From the NCBI RefSeq assembly GCF_000003815.2, contig NC_049985.1, positions 15,697,641 to 15,761,640 of the forward strand: DNA of 64,000 nucleotides, in the 5' to 3' direction. This document shows positions 49,301 to 55,549 of this stretch, piece after piece. The notes beneath the pieces were generated by a model. It was not told the origin of the DNA. It saw only the letters and a list, made by a program, of their open reading frames with translations, and searched no databases. The first letter of the stretch is position 1, and every line of letters begins with the position of its first letter. The DNA is from Branchiostoma floridae. Lineage: Eukaryota; Chordata; Leptocardii; Amphioxiformes; Branchiostomatidae. The position numbers and the translations under genes were made by a program.

Positions 49301-52300
49301 GGATACAGATGCATGTAGTCTTCTATTTACACCTCGCATTTTAAGGCCTTGTAAAAGAAAGTACTGAGAAGCAATTTTATGCATTACCTCAGTTTGAATT
49401 CCAATATCCAATATTTCAGTGCAATTTTTTCCATTTTGCAGAAACCCACCCCTGGCAGTCATTTGTGGTCATGACCAACATCTAGTATGCATTCTTGTGC
49501 AAAAGTATGAGAAATTTGCCAGAATTGCTCCAAATATAAATGAAGCATTCATGTCAATGGCATACATGTACATGTAGTATGCATTCTTGTGCAAAAGCAC
49601 TGGAAATTTGCCAGAATTGCTTCAAACGGGCATTCATGACTTTTGGCATTTGCACACTGTTGGAAGCAGATGAGGTAGACACTCCAAACTTCCCATACCA
49701 TACAATAACCCATTTTCTAACACAAGTAGTCATTGATAAAACTGTTTTCCTCCTTAACTGTCTTCCGAAGGATCTTTGCTGAAGGCCGGTTGGCCTACTT
49801 AGAGATGAACAGATCCTTCCTTGGGCTATGAATCATTTAACAGCTTTTAGTGCAGATTATGGCTGAGACAGACCCCATTTTTCAATGCCCTGAGTAGGGC
49901 TGGGTACCGGTACAGAAAATTCAGGTCCATGTCCGGTTCAGGTCCAAAGGATCAGGTCCAGGTCCGGACCTGAACCTGGACCTGATTCAGTATGACTCGT
50001 ACCAATGGTCCATCTCACTACAAAGAAATCTGTTTGGTGGAGTATTAGACTTACACTGGCGTTTTAAAATCCTACAACGCTAACTGCACCTGTACGATTG
50101 ACTGTAAAACTTGGTAGAAATTACTATAAACTCTACTCTACTTCACTCTTGTCATTTTCTTCCAACTGCAAGCGCCAAAACGTGTGAATGCCTGATAAAA
50201 TAATATGTTAATTTTCTAATCGGTCCAACATCCAGTTCACCTAATTTTTTCAGGTCCGTTTTTTCTGGACCGGTCCAATAAGAAAAACCGGTTTTGTACC
50301 TGTACGCTGTACCGATACCCAGCACCGGTACGCTGTATCGATACCCAGCCCTAGCCCTGAGCATGCCCACATTAAGTGAACATTGACCTGATTTTCTAAA
50401 AGAGTCCGGTACTAGTAACCCTAAGGTTCTCAGATCAGGCAGAACAACTGTCCCCTGCAATGTTTTTGGTTCAGCCTAAGTAATATTTATGTTTGTAATA
50501 TCCAAGGCCAAACAAGGGGTCCGTCTGAAGCAGGTGTGTTGGGAAATTTAATGGGTGTTTCCAATCATGGCGCCTCATAGCCTGGCCGCTGTAACACACA
50601 TCAATCCACAGGGCTCTAAGTTTGTACAACAGGGCCTTAAATTGGGCCTTAGAATCATGGACTGATAGTATTTCATGTATTGCTGAGTGTAAATTGTCCA
50701 AAGGCATTTGAAGGAGTAGTTATGAACCTCAGTGAAGGCATTCATCTTATTGACTCGTGTTATGCTATGTTTTATCTTATTTTACATGCTGGGGAAAAGG
50801 GATAGAATTACATTGTCAAGTAAACTGCAGCTGCAGTAATTGTAAGAGGCTGGAGCAAGTTGTAAAGTTTTACAGCCCTTTTGGCTATTAATGGCAACAT
50901 CCTGTAATGTATGCGGTAGATATACCACACAATGTAGTGGGAAAGACATGTATACAACTCAGCAGTTTACATGTAGGTCAGTATATCTGTTCAAGTAAAG
51001 AAAAGGTGACATGCCTGAACAAACAATAAAACTCAACTTATGCATGATTCTATACTGTATCCATGGATCAAATATGATATTACTGGGTAAATGCAGCTTG
51101 ACCAGAAAGTGTAGTAACACATGGCCCAAGTCGACCATACTCAGGTAAATGTTTCAAAAGTTAGACTAACATCATACTTAACGTTACTTAGTTTACAATT
51201 TGCATTCCCCTTCTTCTCAGTGGGAAGAGTTACAATGTATGCACTGTGGGTGGACCTAAATCCATCTTTCAATGTTTCTAATACCACACAATAACCTCAC
51301 GGGCAAAGGTGCTGCCTAAAGTTAACCTACCAGGGTCAATGTATAATTGGTACCAATCATTCTGACCCCCAGATTGACCTCCTTGGATCAACCCTCCCAC
51401 TCATGGTCGGCATCTAGACCCTAACTTCACCCCCCCTGACCTGGAGATTGCTCTTGGCATTGAGGTGTCACATCAACTTTAATGACTTTTAAACAATATA
51501 TGAGTCCAAATAAAGCAGGGGTTGGAATATTGCCAGCTGTCATGGACTCTTCATCAATGCCACCCAACTGCTTTCCCCACGACATTGAGTGAGAGCCCAT
51601 TCTAACAGCCGCAGAAATGTTCTTTTAACATAATACTCTAAAGAAGGCATCTGGTAGATGTTTTAAATTTTAAAGTAGTTTGCTATATAGGAATACTTTT
51701 CTGATTCACTCCTTCAACAAGTATGTCAGCTACACTTGCAGCAACCCTGTTGTTAAGTTGGCTATATGCCTGTGTTTTTTTTTCCTTTTTAGTGAGCCTG
51801 TCAGTGCTGTATTAACTTTTTCTGACTTAAAGTACTGAAAAAAAGGCATCTTGCTATGAAGGGGGTTAAACTGGTTATGTAATAGGACAACAAAGTTCCT
51901 TGTAAACAACCAGAGAGATAATATTCTTGTCAATGTTATGGTGACCGTTTGTTGCCCTCCTCGATCAGGGCAATGCTTACTGCTTGGTTGTACTCATGCA
52001 GCTGGCTGTTGCTGCAGTGATGTGAAAAATACAGCCCCAAACATGATAGAGGGTCCCAAGTGGTTATAGAATACTTTAAACATCATTCAGGCTAAGCCTT
52101 ATGTTTCTCTTGTATGTTCAAACAAGTTGATAAGTCTCCTCACTACTTTATCACCAGCATATTGATTGTCACCATGACTACAGCAGTCCTACTGTAACAG
52201 TAATCTTGAGGCACATTCACTTGATTGTTTCTCAATTCTCACCAAAGTATCATCAGAACAAGTCAACTAGTCCGGTTGTCCAGGGCAAGTGAAAATGCCA

Positions 52301-53251
52301 GTCGAACAAGTACATGTCGTTCCCCACTTGCCCAAGATCTTTCCATGCGCGCAACCATCTTCGTGAAAAGTTGGTTATTAAAGCGCAGGTAGATTTTTTA
52401 TGTACTTTCCCAATAGGGCAAGTCGATTTTAGAAAACTTGTCCAACCCTGATCGCACTATGAAATATGACATGTTGCAAGGAAATTAGAATGTTTGGAGT
52501 AAGCTCTCAAAAATGCCTCTATTGTATTGTATGACAGTGTGTACAAACATCAGGACACAACCAAACACAACACTACAGTCATAAATGTTGTAGATTTTTA
52601 TGTAGCCTGGTTACCAAACCCCAGCCCAATCTATCGTGCAGGGGTCTGGCAGGATGACATAGGAACTCTTCTCAATTTTGCCCCTTATAGTGGGCAAAAA
52701 ACTCCACCAATAGAACAGTAGCAGGATCAGCAGGAGGTAATTACACCCTACCATGATTGGTTAAAGCCCCCCAACTGTATTTTTTAATCCATAACAGTAA
52801 CCACTAAGTACCTGATTCGCAGTAGTGATAGCCTGCTGACCAACTGTGGTGTGAATATGTAGCTAGCTACCTGTGGTGTGAGTGGTCATCAATCCTAGGT
52901 TCTCCTCCCACTGATCAAGGGCCTTCGAGAACCTTTCTATAGCCATCCTGCCAGACCCCAACACGAAAGATATCTGAAGTTGGGGTATGGTATCCAGGCT
53001 AATCTTTATGATGAAGAAACAAAGACCTATCTGGAAATGCTTAGCCTCAAGTCTTACTGTTTTCCATTGACAGATATGGCCACGAGATTTACAAACATGC
53101 CCAGCACTGGATGACGCTGGGGTACGAGAGCGGCTGGGCCAAGTACGACACCAGCGGATTCTCCCCCTGCCCACAACCCGGACACCACGGCTGCCTGGAC
53201 CAGTACTCCACAGATGGGAACCTACAGTTCGAAGGACGAGAGCTCCTCTAG
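32682..53251 (+). CDS. LicD/fukutin-related type II Golgi phosphosugar transferase, three coding exons
   Basis: The coding exons 32682-34347, 48333-48411 and 53074-53251 join as phases 1 and 2 with GT-AG introns to 641 codons including the stop (640 residues). The start is supported by an in-frame TAG about 44 bases upstream in the same exon. Residues about 10-32 form one hydrophobic segment after a basic tail (a type II anchor). A helical stretch follows, then a GT-like stem domain (about 150-410) and a C-terminal LicD domain from about 440. Its hallmark is GTMLGAVKLGKVLPWERDAD: the GT.LGA..G...PW motif and a D-x-D metal motif, as in FKRP and fukutin. Six N-x-S/T sequons fit a lumenal protein. 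Known family members transfer phosphate-linked sugars such as ribitol-phosphate onto glycans. The substrate here is unknown and orthology to FKRP is not claimed. Introns of 13,985 and 4,662 bp are full of transposons. Confidence 0.85.
34348..36409. other. intron 1, left part
   Basis: Contains a module related to the 3031-4114 repeat (34503-34650), a C run of about 14 at 34863-34876, and otherwise nothing recognised. Confidence 0.6.
34503..34650. repeat. fragment of the CCTCCATGA-type repeat
   Basis: Shares GGTGCTGAAATAGACC-style spacing, GATATCTCGTGTTCTTGACA and CTTGTGCACAGGAAGAA with the modules at about 3215-3320 (GCTATCTCGGTGTTCTGAAC, CTTGTGCTCAGGAAGAAATG). Confidence 0.55.
36410..37899. 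mobile_element. non-autonomous piggyBac-like element
   Basis: TTAA (36410-36413) followed by CCCTCTCGCTACGG, and CAGTGCCGAGAGGG followed by TTAA (37896-37899). The inverted 8-bp tip CCCTCTCG directly next to TTAA on both sides is the piggyBac signature. A subterminal hairpin AGTGCCGTGGCGC...GCGCCACT is at the left. The interior of about 1.4 kb lacks a complete transposase but keeps a short acidic reading frame like a transposase N-terminus (36658 onward). The right tip is shared with the target duplication of the adjacent LINE, so piggyBac inserted first. Confidence 0.8.
36658..37508 (+). pseudogene. remnant 5' end of piggyBac-like transposase gene
   Basis: The ATG at 36658 opens a serine/aspartate/glutamate-rich peptide (MSESESDITDGDTSMDSGER and on), stopping after 34 codons at 36760. 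A possible donor (GGAAC then GTAAAT, about 36752) and an acceptor (TTTTTTTTCAAAG, ending about 37468) would join it to another acidic stretch with SSSDSDDVLSALLG. piggyBac transposases often start with such acidic, low-complexity tails. No catalytic DDD domain is present. The splicing is inferred. Confidence 0.4.
37891..37907. repeat. LINE target-site duplication, 3' copy
   Basis: GAGGGTTAACTTATCTT, identical to 44236-44252. The last TT is ambiguous with the poly(T) of the tail. The first nine bases are the end of the piggyBac element plus its TTAA. Confidence 0.92.
38192..41905 (-). CDS. LINE ORF2: APE endonuclease, reverse transcriptase, CCHC motif
   Basis: 1,237 residues. Residues about 5-235 form an apurinic-endonuclease-like domain (ICSYNCNGL near the start, CLQESHS, VGDFNTALN near 145, SRIDYFL, SDHSLI near 231). 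The reverse transcriptase runs from about 470 (GKSPGLDGLPIEFY) through NWRPVTLLNCD, FCADFEKAFDKI, GVRQGCPISPYLF and the catalytic FADD at about 707-710, where F replaces the usual Y or A of Y/F-A-D-D, as in many L1/Tx1 proteins. Near the C-terminus, CSYC-x8-H-x4-C (about 1146-1163) is the L1-type CCHC motif. The N-terminal Met lies just before the endonuclease, as expected. It nicks DNA and reverse-transcribes the element RNA at the target. No stop or frameshift is seen. Confidence 0.96.
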   Translation of the reverse strand: MVLPKLKICSYNCNGLGDHRKRNQIFTWLKDKSYDIYCLQESHSTPLNEERWKSDWGGPILFNHGLSNSRGVLILFKKNLIFTVHQTQNDNSGRWMLLDLTIDLFRFSLANIYAPNTDNPSFFVDLENNVQSLTSSGLHTIIVGDFNTALNSNLDRAGHQTSNYHPNCLQAINSLCANLDLVDIYRYHHPTAVRYTWRRRLQASRIDYFLTSFSLTPSIENVKIEDSLRSDHSLISISLLLSTTPKGPGFWRLNCDLLSDQLFVKETSKFITEFFLFNEGSANPHIVWEAFKCTVRGHLIKFSSWKFKQNRNTEILLIDEIKRLQEELDSSPDDDIFDQLQGKKQELEIVYQTKSNNLIMNKRAKWMEQGEKCTKFFMNLNGRGHVRKNMTKLVKPDSSVVIDPEEILRQQTKFYADLYTFKDPPMSLDSDVFLPFFPQPPPVSLFDSQRDSCEGFITEVELKKAIESFSVGKSPGLDGLPIEFYRVFFQSLKQPLLASFNHSFQVGCLSDTQKTGLITLLLKQDSTGKDKEPSHIKNWRPVTLLNCDNRILSKCLALRMKNVISSLVSYDQTGFMKGRSISDTIRRLLEIIEYYDRNEMPGLIFCADFEKAFDKIRHDFIFKVLKYFGFGDSFITWIKVLYKDTFSKIINNGYISESFALNRGVRQGCPISPYLFVLGVELLAMKIRSNIEIQGLTTYGLETKLLQFADDSNFPLVPKLGTLYALVKDIEVFSTLSGLVPNFDKCMIVRIGSLRDTNFFIPCLLPLQWTDGPVDILGIHIPKYLSDIVALNFDRKESKIDKLLNPWKGKLLSLLGKVTLINSLIVSQFIFLFQSLPSPPPSFFERFEKKIFKFLWSGGPERVKRKTVYNLYEYGGLKLRNLQAVDLTLKASWVPKLYHNDEWFCSKLLLCSSVLFTTNVFPFSQLTLRDFEIVMKEKAQISQFFRHVIQAWLKFQLRPPETAQEVKQQPICLNSHIRISGKPCFLMSLYNRGVVFVNDILDSQNKLLTFQDLLLKFGDTCAEFKYNQIISAIPSNWKHLLRQVSPELRVCVPACRNINWLQFPNINKHLYSFFMSDARLWDISDRIQYSWGEYLNTPIQWKIVYSLPYKVTIDSQLRMFQYKLLFKFLTTNKILHRWGVIDTSLCSYCTEEEESDIHLFWDCRIVTKFWIQVQDWYFKHTGNYLHLTLFNVLFGIVSDRVPALSNFVILLGKHFIFKYRNRHLSLESFYFIYVILF
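41906..43203 (-). repeat. LINE inter-ORF spacer with degenerate palindromic repeats
   Basis: 1.3 kb, unusually long for an L1-like element. From about 42238 to 42890 it consists of degenerate tandem units of roughly 120-170 bp. Each has a short palindrome: ATTGG-A-CCAAT (42271-42281), TGG-T-CCA (42403-42409), GAATCGG-T-CCGATTC (42522-42536), GAATCAG-T-CTGATTC (42676-42690), GAATCGG-G-CCGATTC (42844-42858). Neighbouring shared motifs are ACATGATCACCACTTTGGCA-like and ATTCAAAACTC. No coding frame of note. Confidence 0.8.
43204..44085 (-). CDS. LINE ORF1: coiled-coil/RRM nucleic-acid chaperone (L1 ORF1p-like)
   Basis: 293 residues. The N-terminus is basic and serine-rich (MGKRTRRSRGSSSTEEG) with a proline-rich patch. 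A heptad-rich coiled coil follows at about 50-135 (LGQFQDVGEKLSGQ, LDNKVQGLSADLTSLRERV, LRRALDEERRARLK). Then comes an RRM-like core from about 147 (ADIIIRGLP..., FLSEKLHL, VHRLSR, LVRLLNFHDRDQILREGRKL) and a C-terminal domain with VYEHLPPPLQAARASL. This order matches the L1 ORF1p (transposase_22) family, which forms trimers and coats the element RNA. The GC-rich composition contrasts with the AT-rich ORF2. Confidence 0.92.
   Translation of the reverse strand: MGKRTRRSRGSSSTEEGSPNLKRCPPPKTPKMAACTGSDELQSLSPELQTLAHLILKQTQKQQETLLGQFQDVGEKLSGQIRALDNKVQGLSADLTSLRERVGANEHAAEFQSEEIQDLRRALDEERRARLKADLLAERYSRKADIIIRGLPCNKEEDSQQVFAVFLSEKLHLAPVPFAAVHRLSRPTKTRPNPPLLVRLLNFHDRDQILREGRKLRGNKEGLAVYEHLPPPLQAARASLVPDRDAEAAKAKGTDTRVSIWVPPKATYAVLLVNDQEKKRADAIDLMLSTKNT
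43985..43996 (-). promoter_or_regulatory. second YY1-like motif, inside ORF1
   Basis: The minus strand reads AAAGATGGCGGC. It overlaps codons K-M-A-A of ORF1. It could be chance or a secondary start context. Confidence 0.35.
44210..44220 (-). promoter_or_regulatory. YY1-like site at the LINE 5' end
   Basis: The minus strand reads AAGATGGCGGC beginning at base 16 of the element. Mammalian L1 5' UTRs carry an AAGATGGCC YY1 site at about the same distance from the start, where it fixes transcription initiation. Conservation of function is inferred. Confidence 0.6.
44236..44252. repeat. LINE target-site duplication, 5' copy
   Basis: GAGGGTTAACTTATCTT, matching 37891-37907 exactly. Confidence 0.92.
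44269..44306. mobile_element. micro-palindromic element, copy 1 (38 bp)
   Basis: CAAGGAGGTTAAAGAA, a 6-base loop TCACTC, then the exact reverse complement TTCTTTAACCTCCTTG. It is flanked on both sides by GTCCAAT (44262-44268, 44307-44313), a perfect 7-bp direct repeat. Same ends as the copies at 48046, 53708 and 58196. Confidence 0.8.
47285..47545 (+). mobile_element. tRNA-derived SINE
   Basis: The B box GGGTTCAAACCCC (47332-47344) is followed by the shared body segment CAAACTGCTTTCTCTG. The A box is weak. The head is similar to the units at 15240 and 57330, but in plus orientation. Confidence 0.5.
48046..48083. mobile_element. micro-palindromic element, copy 2 (38 bp)
   Basis: CAAGGACGTTATATGAGAT followed by its reverse complement with one change at the tip (TCCTCG instead of TCCTTG). 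Positions 48048-48081 form a perfect 34-bp palindrome without a loop. It is flanked by GCAATAT on both sides (48039-48045, 48084-48090). Confidence 0.8.
48333..48411 (+). CDS. LicD-family gene, second coding exon
   Basis: 79 nt between TGTGCAG and GTAGGA. It enters in phase 1 (G + GC) and leaves in phase 2, encoding GQQPTKVLFDGMWVNVPTNP and GLFARN. It has the expected LicD continuation, in which the acceptor-side domain follows the D-x-D motif. Too short to stand out as an open frame. Confidence 0.85.
49895..50353. mobile_element. hAT MITE with exact 8-bp target duplication
   Basis: Left TAGGGCTGGGTACCGGTAC, right GTATCGATACCCAGCCCTA. GCCCTGAG lies immediately on both sides (49887-49894, 50354-50361), which is the hAT hallmark. 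The left interior has a cluster of AGGTCC/GGACCT boxes. Confidence 0.9.
52603..53001. mobile_element. MITE, TAGCCTGG-type ends, 9-bp duplication
   Basis: Left TAGCCTGGTTACCAAACCCC, right GGGGTATGGTATCCAGGCTA. Inner arms pair as well (GGGGTCTGGCAGGATGAC against GCCATCCTGCCAGACCCC). Flanks ATTTTTATG and ATCTTTATG differ at one of 9 bases. It ends only 72 bp before exon 3 of the LicD-family gene. Confidence 0.8.
53074..53251 (+). CDS. LicD-family gene, last coding exon
   Basis: 178 nt after TTGACAG. It completes AGA across the junction and reads RYGHEIYKHAQHWMTLGYES then GWAKYD, two Cys (CPQPGHHGC), ending FEGRELL and TAG at 53249-53251. The aromatic-rich sequence matches the C-terminal part expected of LicD/FKRP proteins. 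Its GC content is well above that of the flanking introns. Confidence 0.87.
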
Positions 53252-54834
53252 AGATGTTACAAGAACTCTTAGCTCATCTAGTGTCTGAAGTCTATGTTAG
53301 CGAACTCTGGAATCATGTCATTCTGTTCTGTTGTATGAGAACATTGTCCTTGCAAAATAGCTATTTGACAGGTATGTGTTTGTCTCGAAATATGTTGCCC
53401 CCAAGAAGTTAAACTCTCAATGCTGAGAATTCTGAAAAAGGAATTCTAGGTTTCCACACATTCCACACAGTAATATATTAAGTTTTTTCTGCATTTGGAA
53501 GTTACATGTTACCTGATTTTTCATGCCATGATAGAGTCACAGGAACTGTGATATTGATTATAAAGTTGTTGTTCATTGGGCTAGAAAGATTGTGATTATA
53601 CAAATGTATATGAGTGCCAAGTAGAGATGCGTTGAAATGTAGAATGTTTTGAGCTGTTATGACATGGTTGTTAAGAAGAGTTGGTTGTTGCAGATCGATA
53701 GTTGGATCAAGGACGTTATCTGATATAAGGTCCTTGGTTGGATGAACAGTTTGGCTATTTAGATATAGTTATTATACCAGTATATGTTGCTACAAAAAGT
53801 GTCATGCTTTCAAAGAAAGACATTGTGTTAGCTTCTCAACAGTTTGTCTCAGAGTCTGCTTCAATCGGAATCATTTAAACTTAATTCACTTGGAACATAC
53901 TTTGGATAAATTTAACCCCAAATTCGAATTCTAACAAGACAACTCAGCATTCACACTGCAGGGGCCATACTATGCAACTGTCGATCCATTCAGAAAGAAT
54001 TCAGTATTTTGGCATCTTTTGCATTACAACTGTCATTAAAACACTTCCTTCATATGCATGTTTTAACTAAACACTGACTCTATTGCTTTATCAAAATCTA
54101 AATCAAAGTTGATACAGTGTTAGTTGTTTGAAGGGCCCATGATTTATCTTACCCATCAACATCTTTATTGAATCATCACAATATCAGCAAATATTTGACA
54201 GCAGCATGTGAGATACGAAGTTATGTATTTATGACAAAATGTGAGATATGAAGTTATGTATTTATGAAAAAAAGTATCAGAATTATCTTCAAGTTGATTG
54301 CATCAGAATATGATTCTTGCACTGAAGGTGTCAACATTGTTTCCAGGTAGAGTGCTGTACATCAACATGGAAGGGACCCTGTAGCCAGAGGTACTAGATT
54401 ATCTATTGGCCTCCAATTTTGATGATGCATGTACTATTGTTCAAGCCATACACATGTACTTGAGTAGCCTTGTAAAATGTTCAGATGAATTTGGATTCTT
54501 GCACTTATATAAATGATGATATTTTGCAAGGTTTTGTCTAGATATACAGATTATAATTCAGGTTCTGTCACTGATGTTAGTTAGAGTCATTCTAATAGAA
54601 TTTGGTGTCTTATTGTTAGCAGTTACTGTTATGTAAAGAACGGATTGACAGAGTTGTCATTAAAACATGCTAATTCCAGTTGTTGATGTTTAGTTACAGT
54701 TCACACGTTGTGTTAAACACAGGTTACAAAGCTGTGGTTACTGTAATCTAGGGAACAGACTTTGAACCACTGTTGGGAAAGTAAATGAAAAAGACTTCAG
54801 TCAATGCTGTGTTTATTCTACATGTATAATCTGT
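53252..54834. other. 3' flank / probable 3' UTR of the LicD-family gene
   Basis: AT-rich, no gene. ATTAAA appears near 54035 and 54659 as weak poly(A) signals. It contains the micro-element at 53708. Confidence 0.5.
53708..53736. mobile_element. micro-palindromic element, copy 3 (29 bp)
   Basis: CAAGGACGTTAT and ATAAGGTCCTTG form the arms (one mismatch at base 8). It is flanked by GTTGGAT on both sides (53701-53707, 53737-53743). It lies 457 bp after the LicD-family stop codon, possibly in the 3' UTR. Confidence 0.78.
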
Positions 54835-55170
54835 ATCTGCATCTATATAGCCGGTATAACCGCCCTTCGGCGTAACACACCAGCTTCGCAGGCACGCGGT
54901 GCGGCAGCAGCTGGTTATATTACACTGAACGATCCGTCACACCTAACTTCTGCATATCTATCTGCAAGCGTTCTTTAAAACTATCCAGAGAAGAGGCCCC
55001 TACTGTACTTGGTGATAACAAGTTCCACTCTACGATAGTTCTGGGAAAGTATGAATTTTTGAGCACATCAATCCTAGCTTGGTAACTCTGGTACTTGAAG
55101 TCATGGCTGTTTCTTATTCTCTTTTGAGCTGGTGTAAGTGTACTGTTAGGACACAGTTGTACCTTGGGCG
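54835..55170 (-). mobile_element. CR1-like LINE 3' end (5'-truncated)
   Basis: The minus strand encodes CPNSTLTPAQKRIRNSHDFK, then YFPRTIVEWNLL and SLDSFKERL, ending at a TAA (54920-54922). The motif F-P-R-T-[IV]-x-x-W-N-x-L and S-x-x-x-F-K-x-x-L is the usual C-terminus of CR1/Jockey-type ORF2. The frame is intact over about 80 codons, and the 3' tail contains TACGCCGAAGGGCGGTTATA. Nothing upstream of about 55170 matches, so it is 5'-truncated. Confidence 0.72.
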
Positions 55171-55549
55171 CTCACAGATAAACATTTTGATCATATTTCA
55201 AAATAATAATCTAATTCTTATCATTTCAAACACTTCATAATTTCCCAATATTTGCACATTCCACAAATGTTTGCTGTAAGGTGCATTATCAATTCCTGCT
55301 GTATGATTAATATTTATCTGCTGTATTAATTCCAGCATAAAGTTATAAAGAAGGCAAAGAGAATTAACGATTTATCATTTAGTGTCACCAAATAATAAAT
55401 TGTTACTTGGTGCATTGGACATTATCATACATCATACAGTAGCTACACTCTATGGTCCAGAAATCGACCAGGAACACAAAGTTTGATATAACACATAGAT
55501 AATGGCAAGAAAACAAACCAAAGCAATTCCTAAAACTGCAGCAACACTG

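Larger units (their letters stand above)
48412..53073. other. intron 2 of the LicD-family gene
   Basis: Holds the hAT MITE at 49895-50353 and the TAGCCTGG MITE at 52603-53001. The remaining sequence is unrecognised. Confidence 0.6.

Noticed and set aside
52262-52453. Possible hAT MITE with right end CCAACCCTG
   Set aside because: No matching left terminus or 8-bp duplication was found.
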